NCBI GenBank assembly: GCA_963675135.1
Contig: OY776121.1
Location: 71,874,265-71,938,264, forward strand
Length of the DNA stretch: 64,000 nt
Direction of reading: 5' to 3'
Source of the DNA: Galeopsis tetrahit
Taxonomy: Eukaryota > Streptophyta > Magnoliopsida > Lamiales > Lamiaceae
Notes under the pieces: model-generated
Seen by the model: only the letters and a program-made list of their open reading frames with translations
Databases searched by the model: none
What the model was told of the DNA's origin: nothing
Position numbers and translations under genes: made by a program
Part shown: in pieces, positions 12,063 to 23,575 of the stretch
Position numbering within the stretch: the stretch's first letter is position 1
Layout of the letters: each line of letters starts with the position of its first letter

Positions 12063-12239
12063 AGAAACTGTTCAGATTTCTGATCTGCTAATCACGAAAC
12101 AAGCGGATAAATTATTATTTTTGTTTTTTGAATGAATTAACGATAAACTATTAAACATAGTTGTGTTTTTCGTGTTTTCAATTATTGTTCTTCGTTTTTT
12201 AATGTGGGTATCTCGTTCCCTCTCAATAATAATGTTTTA

Positions 12240-12570
12240 TTTATATAGTAACACATTTTTCTTAATACAGTAATACACTTGCGTTTATATAGTAACACAT
12301 TTTTCTGTGTTACTTTAAGGTCAAATATGTGTTACTCAAAAGTCAATTGTGTGTTACTTGTCCTTACAGTAACACGTATTTGTCCGAACAGTAACATATA
12401 ATTGTATTTATAGTAACACGGATTAAGAGCAAATTTTTCTATTTTATCCTTCCTTAAATTAATTTGTATTAATATTTTCTGTGAAAAGTCAATTTATGTG
12501 TTATTTGTACTTACAGTAACACATATTTGGTCTTGTAGTAACATATAATTGTATTTATAGTAACACAGAC
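12240..12570. repeat. Dispersed AGTAACACA repeat cluster
   Basis: The motif AGTAACACA (or its complement TGTGTTACT) recurs about ten times in ~320 bp in both orientations, for example TATAGTAACACATTTTTC, GTGTTACTTG and TTATAGTAACACGG. Mixed orientation suggests nested foldback remnants and not a simple minisatellite. Confidence 0.65.
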
Positions 12571-13451
12571 CTGAAACCCGTTATCTTGTTAGCCTCCTGC
12601 GCGCGACTTTTCCGCGATTTTTAAGGAAATATTCGTTTGACCGGTCAAATCCGTTACAGATCCGCGAATTTTGGTCTTTCCTTAAATATACTGATATTTC
12701 ATGTGAAATATTGCACATAAGTTCGACCCATTTCAAATTACAATTTACTAGGCCAAGTTATTTTTTATTTTTCTTGTTTTTTGAAAATCGAAATAATGTT
12801 AGAACAATGTGACGTGAGTATAAATTGCTACAAAGGAATATGGCCAAATAGAGTTGATATTAGAATGGAACATGGATTCTCTCCCTTTATTTACCAAAAA
12901 ATTGAAGATGATATAACATCATATTTTCGTCATAGTGAAAGTTAGTCAAATTTTATTTTTATGTTTCAATTAAAATTATTAATTTCTTTTTTAACAAACT
13001 ACTTTTTCTGTTTAATTATACACTTTTTAATTATATTTCTTTACCTTGATATTCAAATTTTAGCTTTCAACGGATTTAGAGATTAATGGATGGTGATGAC
13101 ATAAATTGTTCTGATCCTATAATATTGTTAGAAATTAGAAATACTACTGCAAGTACGGTAAAAGAAGAAAAAAGAAAAGTAATACTACCAAGTAACATGG
13201 GAAATTATGTACTATGATTAATCAAGAATCCTGTGGGACAACTTTTATTTATTTATTTATTTTTGAATTGTTAGTTGAAGAAAACGTGGCACATTATCTC
13301 AACCATTCCAAATTAAAATTTTCCAATTTTAACACTTTTTCCATTATACTTTCCCCCAAGAATTACGAGTTGTCACGTCACTGCTGTAGATGCATTTGAT
13401 AGGACACGTGAGCTTTATTATTTTTTAGTTAGAGTTTTACTAAAGGTTGGT

Positions 13452-13690
13452 CTGCCGTGGACTCGAGTGCATGTTGTGCACTTAGTCCATGTTGCACTTT
13501 TCAGTTTAGTGACTTACACTTTTTGATAAATGGTATTGTACTTTTCAATTATTAAACTGTATAAGTAATATTTTTAGTAATAATTGAAAAGTACAATCCC
13601 ATTTATCAAAAAGTGTAAATCAGTAAAATTGAAAAGTGCAACGTGGATTAGGGTGCATAACATGCACTGGACTATAGTATATACTAGACT
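13452..13690. mobile_element. Foldback MITE, GTGCAC family, copy 1
   Basis: Left arm GGACTCGAGTGCATGTTGTG and GTTGCACTTTTCAG; right arm is the complement (CTGGACTATAG edge, TGAAAAGTGCAAC, GTGCATAACATGCACT). The arms pair over ~100 bp and leave a short AT-rich loop. A second copy of the family is at 53266-53452. It lies about 290 bp upstream of the second E1-alpha start. Confidence 0.85.
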
Positions 13691-13976
13691 TTACCTTTTA
13701 CTAATTCTTAAAATGCAAATTAGGTGTATGTTCATTTAACAATACTATCAAATGGTTCAAATTAGGTGTATACGGAGTACAACACGAAAATCGTTCACTT
13801 TATTATAAAGATCACCTTAGAGCTCGGAACTACTCCATATATATATATATATTTTTTATCTCTCTCTCTCTTTCAATTAAGAGATTGGAACTAGTTCACT
13901 AAATTCAATCGAATCCCAGCTGGATTTTAGTTGAAGTGTGGTGGGATTATTTGAGAAAATTATAAAAGATTGTTGA

Positions 13977-16900
13977 ATGGCTTTATTATATTGGGTTTCA
14001 AGATCATCAAGAAGCATCATCACTACTACTCATCATTTATTCAAGAGGTCAGCTTGTTTGTTTCATCTGAATCTAATTAATTCTTCTTCTTACAAAACTT
14101 TGGGTGGTTCTACTGGAGTGTCTGATCATAAGAAGACACCCTACGTCCCATCGCTCCGGCGATCGGAATCCGCCACAGCAGGGCCGGAACCACTACCTTA
14201 TTATACTACTGATGATGATGATAATGAAAACCAGGTAATTAATTTAACTCTTCCATGTCCGCCGTACGTGCATCTTTTCTTAATTGCTTCTCATTATGCC
14301 AATTTTATTTCTATTTCATCCATCTTACATTGTATAATAGTGTTCTCTATTAAATAATTACTTCCCCTGTCCTAATATATAAAACTTTCATTTTTCATCA
14401 ATTTTATTAAAAATTGTTCATGGCATGGGTAGACTGTAGCTGGATGTGCCTGAAATATACGCATAAAAAAACAAAAAAATAGTGACCGTCAAAATTTTAG
14501 CCGGTTCAACAGGCTTACAGCTAGCCAATGCTTCTCGAAATACTCGACCAGCCGGTTCGGTAGACATCCACATTTAATTTACACTTGTTAAAATGGAACT
14601 ACACTTATGTTTTAACAATAATATCTCACCAAATTAAATTAAATGATAATATGTAACAATCCCTAAAATAAATAAAAGAGAGTAGAAAATACAATAGCTT
14701 ATTAAATCATCTTACTTGGTTGTGAATATATTACAAACTTTAAATATTGTTACAAATTAGTTTCTCTTTTAAATTTTTTTATACCCCAATCAAACATAGT
14801 GTGACGCACTTTCTTAATGAAACAATATTATTTTTTAAATTCGAATAAAAAGTTTAAATTACAGTCATATTTACTGTTCGATGATTTATTTACAATTATT
14901 AAAAAAATTAAATTAAATTACAAATATTCGAAAAATGATGATTTAATTTACCATTAAATATGTTAGGGTAGTGAGACAACGAAAGATGGTATCGGGCCGA
15001 AAAGATATTTGTGGCCCACAATTAAAAGTAGCACATTCAGGCCCACTCTTATTTGAGTTAGTTCAATGTCTTGCTTTATTTTACTAAAAAACATCCCTCC
15101 AAGTCTCCAACGTTAATAATCAACATCATCATTCATCACACAATAAATTACTACTCTCTCCATCCAATTTCTTCTAATTCTAGAGAAGTGAACATTTTAA
15201 AATTGGACGAAAAAGTATTACTTTCTAAATATAAGTATTATTGTCTAAACGGGTCTAGTTAAAATTGTCGTCCTTGTACCCTCTCAATTCCATATAATTT
15301 TAAAATTAAATAATTCACATTATATTTCTTAAAAATAATAAAAATATTTTATTCAGTTGAAAATACCTATTTATTACTAAAGCAAAAAAAAAAAAAAAAT
15401 TAAAAACAAACATACAAAATCAAGTTCTCCCTCAAAATTTAATTTCGTGACAAATGTTCTCACTATTTGCCACCCTACTCCATCCATCTGTCCCCTCCTT
15501 AAATCTCAATTCGATTCCTCTACAATAAATTGAGCTCTATTTTGTACCTTATCATATATTTTTAATATTGTGATCATTTCAAAAATATATCCAAATGAAT
15601 TTTCTAAAAAAATATCTGAAAACCCCATCTAATTATCAGAGATTATTTGGCAAAAATGCAGCTTCTGCCAACTCTATCTGCATTTCCAGGTTTAAATCAA
15701 CCAATTCATTAACAGAAACTCATTATAAGTTGAACCAGGTGGATGAAGATGGTGATAATATTGTTCAGGTTTTTTTTCTTGATATTTGCATTTCTTTAAA
15801 GAATTGATTTCACTTTCGAGAGTTTTTGAAGTAGTTATATATATAGGTGCAAATTTTGTGATTATTGATATTTTATTAATGTATGTATATTGATGCAAAT
15901 TCTGATTTTTGTTGAATATTGTGTAGTAGTTAGTTTGACTTAATAATTGAATTTAATGAGCAGGGGTTAAAATTTCGTGGTGGAAGGGTGTCGTTTACCC
16001 CACAAATGCAATTTATTTCAGAATCGAGTGACAAGAGAATACCTTGTTATCGCGTTCTTGATGATGATGGTTGTCTAATTGAAGGCAGCACATATAAGCA
16101 GGTACCAACATACACAAATACTATATGTATTTGGATCCAGTGCAGTACAACATCATGCTGTGCCGTTAAAGAAAATGTACTGCACTGGATTAAAAAATGG
16201 TTATATGTTGTAATGCAGTATATACAGTGTATTATTCTATTTAAGAAAACTGATTATGATGATGTTACAATTGTGTGTTGAAATGCATGATCAGGTGGAG
16301 AAAGAAACAGCAGTGAAGATGTACAAAACAATGGTGACTCTTCAAATAATGGATACCATTTTCTATGAAGCACAAAGACAGGGGAGGATATCCTTCTATT
16401 TGACCTCAATGGGAGAAGAGGCTATTAACATTGCAACTGCTGCTGCACTTACACCCGACGACATCATACTGCCCCAGGTTTGTTCGATTATCAGTAAGTT
16501 GTTGGAATTATATAAACCAACCTTTTTAGTTGTTTCATTAAAACATATTGTAGTTTAAACCAACTCTTTTTAGCATGGAAATGGATTTTATTGAGGATTT
16601 TCTCTGTGTTCAGTATCGAGAGCATGGAATCCTCTTGTGGCGCGGTTTCACCCTACAAGAATTTGCCAACCAATGCTTCGGAAACAAGGATGATTATGGA
16701 AAAGGCAGGCAAATGCCAATACACTATGGCACTAAGCAGCACAATTATTTCACCGTTTCATCACCCATCGCGTAAGTTCTGAACAACTTGAACAGTCTTC
16801 TAGGCGTTTATTCGACTATATTGTATGATAACACAAGTAACACGTGTGTGCTTCTGTTGTAATGTATAGTTCACTCATGAAAAGAAGTATTAGTTCATAT

Positions 16901-18372
16901 TGATGAATAATATTACTTGTATATTGGAAAGTGTTAAAATTGTTCAACATTGATATGAACTAATACTTTTCATAATATCTGTTTTTATTTCTATAGACAC
17001 GGTCAAACCTGGTCGAGTGTATCATATCATACACACCCAAGTTTTTATCAAATAACATTCACTAATACTTTTGATTTCAGAACACAGCTGCCTCAAGCTG
17101 CAGGTGTTGCTTATTCACTTAAGATGGATAATAAGGAAGCATGTGTTGTTGCCTTCACAGGGGATGGTGGCACAAGTGAGGTACAATTCCTCATAATTTA
17201 CGTTATTTTTCGTATTTTTATTTTGATGAGATATTCTAACACACTCAGATAATTGGCAGGGAGATTTTCATGCTGGTATGAATTTTGCAGCAGTTATGGA
17301 GGCACCTGTTATGTTCATATGTCGGAACAACGGATGGGCCATAAGCACCCCTACATCACAACAGTTTCGAAGTATGCTTTTCACTCTTATTTGTTAGTAC
17401 ACATTTTGGTCTGTCAACTATAAAACCTCACAAGTAGTAGCATGATTCTTCAATCTAGAAAGATTGAATACTTGTTTGAAATTGATTGTGTATTTTACAT
17501 TGATTTATGTATGAATTGCTAAAAATCAGTTCCAAGCAGTTATAATATTGTTTCTCAGAATCAGCTTTATTATTAATGTACGTTTGCAAACACTACTAAC
17601 AGCTTTCAGAAAACCTTTCGAAAAAAAGTGATTTTGCCCCATTTTGTAGAGTTTGCAATCACAGATTTGAAAGTGTGATTTTAAGTAACAGATATCAATC
17701 TTTACCTGGTAGGTGATGGTGTTGTCGTTAAGGGCCAAGCGTACGGGATTCGTAGTATTCGGGTTGATGGAAACGACGCACTTGCTGTTTACAGTGCAAT
17801 TTGTTCAGCTCGTGAAATGATCATCAACGAACAGAAGCCAATACTTGTTGAGGTAACACACGAGACTATTTCACGGATTTCATTCCTGATTAAACAAAAT
17901 TAAACTCTTCCATTTTCATACATTGATGATGTCTAGGCCCTTACATATCGAGTTGGTCACCACTCAACATCAGATGATTCCACCAAGTATCGATCACTGA
18001 ATGAGATCGAGCACTGGAAAACAGCTAAAAACCCGACAACCCGTTTCAGAAAATGGGTTCAACGAAACGGGTGGTGGGACGATGAGGAGGAAAATGAACT
18101 TCGTCAAAGCATAAGGAAGAAGGTTTCTTTCTTATCTTTTTCTGTTTTTCAACTGTAAATTCAGGTATTGACCAACTGTTTTTCAACTGTAAATTTAGGT
18201 ATTGAATGCAATTCAAACAGCAGAAAAAACAGAGAAGCCTTGTCTTGAAGAATTATTCAAGGAAGTGTACGATCGAGTCCCGTCGAATCTGCTAGAACAA
18301 GAGAAATCTCTTAGAGAAACCATTAAGAGACATCAGCAGGATTTCCCAGTTGATGTGCCTCTGATTTCATAA
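13977..18372 (+). CDS. BCKDHA: 2-oxoisovalerate dehydrogenase (BCKDH) E1-alpha subunit, copy 2
   Basis: Tandem paralogue of the gene at 4263. Exons: 13977-14234 (type A first exon), 15964-16101, 16295-16477, 16614-16771, 17081-17180, 17260-17371, 17713-17852, 17937-18122, 18199-18372; 482 codons with exon A. The type B first exon at 15595-15768 would give 454. The ThDP motif GDGG...NNGW and phospho-loop RVGHHSTSDDS are intact. Two oddities: the usually invariant YREPG reads YREHG (exon 4), and GIEFPGG reads GLKFRGG (exon 2). Exons 3 and 5 and intron 5 are almost identical to copy 1 while other exons differ far more. All splice sites are canonical. Probably functional and mitochondrial; the effect of the Pro-to-His change is unknown. 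Confidence 0.92.
15595..15768 (+). CDS. Alternative first exon (type B) of E1-alpha copy 2
   Basis: An ATG-initiated block of 58 codons ends GTTCAG/GTTTTT in phase 0, so it can join exon 2 at 15964 exactly as exon A does. The peptide starts MNFLKKYLKTPSNYQRLFGK, basic and free of acidic residues for ~38 positions as in a mitochondrial presequence, then SRFKSTNSLTET, then an acidic end (EDGDNIVQ). Exon A has the same plan: basic/Ser-rich, an RRSES motif, then an acidic end (DDDDNENQ). The two first exons therefore look like diverged duplicates used mutually exclusively from separate promoters. Transcription is not shown by sequence alone. Confidence 0.72.
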
Positions 18373-19017
18373 GATCTATAATTGTATCATTAATTGTATA
18401 TTTGTTACTTTCCAATAACTTTGAAGTAAATTTAACGGCCACTATTTAATTGTTGGTTTAATTTTCTCCATTTAATACTAATATTCAGGTTTAATCAGAA
18501 GAACATAATATCAATTAAAAATTAACTTTGAATTATCAAACATTGTGTTTTTTTTTTTTTTTTGATGGACAAACATCTGCAATTAATTAACACTAATGAA
18601 CAACCAAGTGTGAAAGGCTATTTATTTACTACATTGTCATTTTGGGAGAAACTAGGACATTGGTCAATATATGATTTTCTTTGATGTTATCACTGTTGTT
18701 ATTCTTTTGTAAATGGATCCTGTAACTTCCCTCCATAAACCCATTTCGAATATCCCTATTTATCCTCAATATTCTCTCATTTTCAGACACACACAAAGAG
18801 ATGGTGACAGAAACAATGGTGGAGTATTTAAAAAGAAGATAATCTTTCTTGTTCAAGGATTCTTGAAACGATTTGCCCTTTTGTTGTCTTTCCACTTTTC
18901 AACTTATTTTATAATATTGCTTTCTATTCAGAGGAAATATGTTTCTTTTGCAGCATAAAAATTCATTCTTGTTCAAGAATTGATCGATAATGTTTTTGTG
19001 TGAGAAATAAAAATTAG
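18373..19017. other. Spacer and 5' leader of kinase copy 1
   Basis: The E1-alpha 3' flank, then from about 18700 a probable leader of the kinase gene. The string GAAACAATGGTGGA near 18809 is shared with the leader of kinase copy 2 (near 23460), which supports it being transcribed UTR. The short open frame beginning at 18713 has no recognisable similarity. Confidence 0.5.
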
Positions 19018-22000
19018 ATGGCGGGTGCATCATTTAGTGAAAGGAGCAGCAGCAGTAGAAGTAGTGGGAATGCAACTCAAAATCTAATGCCTGGACGGGT
19101 TGTGATCGTGTGTGACGCGACTAAAAGTATTTGTGCTCACGAATTCAAGCACATTATTGCCAATATCCAAATGCGCGAAAAAATGATTCAAGAAGTAGAT
19201 ACAATCACTGTACTTGGAGTCTTGCATAAACTACTTCACCCCAGTAAGTCCCCTGTGTTCTCTAGACTGTTTTTGGGACATTTTACAGTGAGTGAAAACT
19301 CATAAGTGATGTGTCTTTAGCTGTTGATTACTTAACAAGTTGTATATGATGTGCACAGTGGGGTTCGAAATGCCAATAGGGCGTGAATCTTTCATTGGAA
19401 CGCGTTTTCGTGCAATAAAAGAGCAAGTTTCAGGAATGGTGGATACATATGCAGCCATTCTCCAGCCCACTGCTCAAGAATGTGATGCCAGTGGGGTAAT
19501 TCTTTATAATGCCATTGTCAACCAATCATTTGATCTTCTTGTTTGCTCTTATGTTAACATTTCTCAAACTGTAAGACTGTGTACGTACTTGTGATCGTTT
19601 CATGGCTTCTCGTAACGTAGGTCGTTATTGAAGTCAAGATTGTTGTTGGAGCTCCGCTGAAAACGGTAGTCATACAAGAAGTTGTAGCTTCAAATGCGAC
19701 ATGGCTTGTTCTTAATAGGTACTGTACTGTTGAAACATGTCAATTTGTTTATTTTTTCAGTTGAAGCTGATAATTTGCTGTCACACTCACATGCAGGCAC
19801 CTAAAAAAAGAGTTGAGATTTTACCTTAAATATGTACCTTGCAAAGTTGCTATGACCCTAGATAACTTGTCTCTCAAAGTTTTGAGATCTTATTATAATG
19901 ACAAAGCAGCAACTATAAGGGAGCAAGAGCTGTTTTACTCGCTTTCCAAATTCGTTCCCCTGTTACCTGTCGACAACAACGAGCTATCCGTCAATTCTCA
20001 AAGCTTCCGTGGATCTTTGAGTTCAGACGGAAGCTTGGATAGCGACAAATTTAAGGGGCAAAGCCTTTTCTCACCAGATGAGTTTGGAGCATATCCTGAA
20101 CTCGAGAAATCAGGTTACAAAAGTTATTCGAGTATGTGAACTCTCTTTCTTCAAAGTAATATTACTTACCATACGAAGTATCACTGAACCAAGTTCATAG
20201 AAGTTTATTTTGCTATAACTATTAACTATCAACCGTGTTTCTATCTTTCTTGCTCAAGATTTTTTGTTTTTATATCCGTTGCTTTAGATTAACTGTGTTT
20301 CCTCAAATGATAACTTTTTTCATTTTACAAATTTTGTGATTATTATGGATGATTTTAACAGTTAGCTATACTGAACCGGAGCTGGATTCAAGGGCATTGA
20401 GTAATTCTGAGAAACAGATTGCCACAAATGGTTTTCCATCTGGTAATTTACAAGAAGGTATGTATGATGGAGGTGTATTAAAGGTCCAGATTCTGAATCT
20501 ACGTGTTTGTTAATATCAACGAATGACGATGATATACAGATCTCAATTCCAAAGTGGATGGGAAATCTGCTGATTCTTCCAAAGAAACAAGTCCTGAGTT
20601 GGATTCTGATGCATCCTACCCGTCTGTTGAGATGAAAACGCGTCTACATTTTAAGGGATTTGATTATTCCGAGATACAAACTGCAACAAATGATTTTTCG
20701 TCTGATAACTTTTTGGGAGAAAATCCATACGTGGCTGTATACAAAGGTCAACTTAAGGATGGGGAGCTTGTTGCTGTAAAAGTGCTAAAGGAAGTTAATG
20801 TGCAAAGTTTTTCGTCCGAAGTACAAGTCCTAAGCTTGGCTTGTCACAAGAACATTGTGATGCTTCTCAGTTATAGTGTATCCAAGTTAAACGTAGCCAT
20901 CCTGGTCTATGAATATATCTGCAATAAATCACTGGAGTGGCACTTATTTGGTAAGTACGAGACTGCACTCTTAATCTAATTGAAATTACAGAAGCTATCA
21001 CGTGTAATGACTTTGTTTTATGCAGACAGGCGAGATCATGTTCTTGAATGGCACCAGAGATATTCTATAGCCATTGGGATCGCAAAGGGGGTTCGTTTTC
21101 TACATGAAGAGTGTCGGGGTTGTCCTATAATTCATGGCAGCATGAGGCTAAGCAATGTATTCCTCACAAATGAATTTGTTCCCTTGGTAAACCTTTGCTT
21201 ATCCAATACAACTAGAACTTTGCTTGATAGCTGCTAGATTAGGCTTTTGAAGTTTTGTTTGTTTAAACAGCTCGACGATTGTGGCATTGCTAAATGGAAC
21301 ACAAATAAGCATGACGACAATCTTGAGTGAGTATCAATTTACCTCCTAACCGAAAAAAGATTAGTAGGCGTGTTTAATGATGATTTGAGCTTTGATGTTT
21401 CTCGCTTGGCGCAGAAATCTTGCACCAGAGTTTGCAGAAAACGGAGATTATTCAATGAAAACGGACGTCTATGCCTTTGGAATTATTCTGATACAACTGA
21501 TATCTGGACTCAAGAAAGTTAATTCAACAAGGGACGACCACCACTGGTCCCTCATACAGTGGGTATGTTTCGACGTTTTAACTGTCACATATGACAGTTC
21601 GATTCCTTTGTGCCACTTTTCGTATTTCAGCAAATGTTCCACTCTCTGGATCATTAACACGTGTTTGTATGGTTATATACAGTCCGTGGATGTTGTTTTA
21701 GCCATCTATGTGTGCCATACAAAGCAGTACACAAAAATTGTTACAAGTGATGCCATTTTCGCATACGGTCTTCATTTTTTTTTTTTTATAGTAAATGCGT
21801 GTTTTAATGTTTCAGGCAATGCCATTGATTGAAATGGTTGCACTAGAGGAGCTCGTTGATCCTCGCCTTGGGGACTCGTATAGCACGTATGAATTGTACC
21901 TAATGGCTAAAGCAGCTTTCTTGTGTACTCAGGCTAAACCTTCTTTGCGGCCAACAATGGGACAGGTAACAGCATCATACTTTTGATACTACGAGTTACT

Positions 22001-22133
22001 CCGTTTTGAGGAAATTTGCTCAAAACTATGGTTGTATCAGGTGCTGCTTATTCTTGAGGGCAAAAACAAGCATCCAAACATTGCAGCAGATAAAATTGTA
22101 GCTCATTCTAGGAATGTGCAGAAGAAAGATTAA
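19018..22133 (+). CDS. USP-like domain receptor-like cytoplasmic pseudokinase (RLCK copy 1)
   Basis: Eleven exons: 19018-19243, 19359-19495, 19621-19718, 19797-20113, 20362-20457, 20540-20950, 21026-21186, 21271-21326, 21415-21562, 21816-21965, 22041-22133; 630 codons. The N-terminal ~200 residues (PGRVVIVCDATK..., VIEVKIVVGAP, IQEVVASNATWLVLNR) are a universal-stress/adenine-nucleotide alpha-hydrolase-like fold. A linker and a kinase domain follow (~340-610), as in Arabidopsis At3g13690-type proteins. The VAVK lysine (about 372) remains. The Gly loop is degenerate (LGENPYVAVYKG), HRD reads HGS (about 465-467, catalytic Asp lost), DFG reads DCG, and the activation segment is about seven residues shorter than in copy 2. 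Catalytically dead by sequence; a scaffold or allosteric role is inference. The donor of exon 4 could also be at 20131. Confidence 0.88.
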
Positions 22134-23190
22134 CCTCAGGTGAAACCATAATCCTATGATGTTAGTTTCTCTAAACAATATTGGTGCTCTGAAATGGTAG
22201 AGTGGGTTATTGGGATTAAATTAAATAGTTTGATTTCAAAAGCCTACTATAATCATAGTTTCATAACACCTTCTTACAAGTTACAACACAGTGTGACATT
22301 GTTTTCTGTATGTTTTCTTGCAGCTACTGCAATCAATGGGGAAAGCCTCCTCTTAGCTTTGCTGCAGATTTTTACGGATTTTTAATGGATTTTTTGTAAT
22401 TATGTTTACATTTGTTCTTCATATAAGAAAGATAATGGTGTATACTTGTATGCCCCCCAACCCTCCCTCCTGAGAATTATGTAACCAATTCAACAACTAT
22501 ATCGATAAGGGTGGATGTTCCCACTGATATTCTTGGTTTATCATTATTATTATTATTATTTATGAATTTACTTATGATTTCTCATCTTATAACGCGGTCA
22601 TATACAGTACCTACTTTTTTTTTTATATACAAATACCTAAATTTAAAAAAAAAAAAATTATCTGTTGCAAAAAATTTAGTGTCCCATCGTTTAGATTATT
22701 AAATAACACATCTCATAATATTAAAAGTGAAACTGATAAGAGAAAATTAAATTGATAATTTAAATAGTAAAATAAGATGTGAACCCGAACTAAAAATCAC
22801 GTGTATTATTAGAAATATTATATGTATAAAAAATAGAGTAATGATAATTCCAAGTAGTATAACATAACATCTGCCAAATTTATTTGTTTTTCTAAACAGA
22901 TTATATATCTACACAAAAACTATCAGTTTGATGATCTGTGTGCCACAAGCGATTCGGTTGTCGAATTACAAAAAATGAACAAATTCAAATTTTAGAAATC
23001 CAAATTGAAAGTATAGAAATTCGAATCGGAACCAAATTGTTCTAAAATTTAAATTGAGACTCAGAACCGCGCGCTAAGAATCAGAATCCCGATCACGAAG
23101 CCTTGAATTTATGATGATGATGGATGCGAAATGTCACTTAATCCTTGCTGTGACTGCAGAAGCCGGAAGAAGTTGAAGAAAGGGCAATTG
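22134..23190. other. 3' flank of kinase copy 1
   Basis: A likely 3' UTR (possibly with an intron ending CTTGCAG near 22322), then AT-rich spacer. No gene recognised. Confidence 0.5.
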
Positions 23191-23575
23191 CGGTAGGGTT
23201 TGTGAATGATTTCCGGTGAAGTTGTTGCGAGACAAATCGAGAATCAAAAGACGGTGTGGAAATGCGCCGGAAAAATAACAAGAGTCCTGAGATTGATGAG
23301 GGGGGCGAATAGCGACTTGTTTCTGAGACTCATTGAGTTCTTGTCTCTTCTGTTAACCTCAATGGACAGCTTCATATTCACCCATAATTTAATGAATATT
23401 CTCAGAATAATGCCTCAGATATTCCCAGATATGCCCTTCTTTCGGAGGGATTTATACTGAAACAATGGTGGATTAAGCTGAAGAGGTAAAATAATAATTT
23501 GTCTTTCTGCATTTCTTTCAACACAATTTTGGTTCTCTTTTCGTGTTTTGCCATTTTTCCTTCATTCCATCAGAT
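23191..23575 (+). promoter_or_regulatory. 5' leader of kinase copy 2 with intron and upstream open frame
   Basis: The donor-like GAAGAG/GTAAAAT near 23485 and the acceptor TTCCATCAG/ATATGGG at 23573 define a leader intron ending three bases before the start ATG. Exonic leader upstream carries an 84-codon open frame starting at 23206 (MISGEVVARQ...). It resembles nothing I know, and could be a uORF or chance. Confidence 0.45.

Noticed and set aside
11799..12083. Several overlapping open frames in the pyrimidine-rich block
   Set aside because: Frames in all phases are open because of low C/T complexity; no conserved motif.
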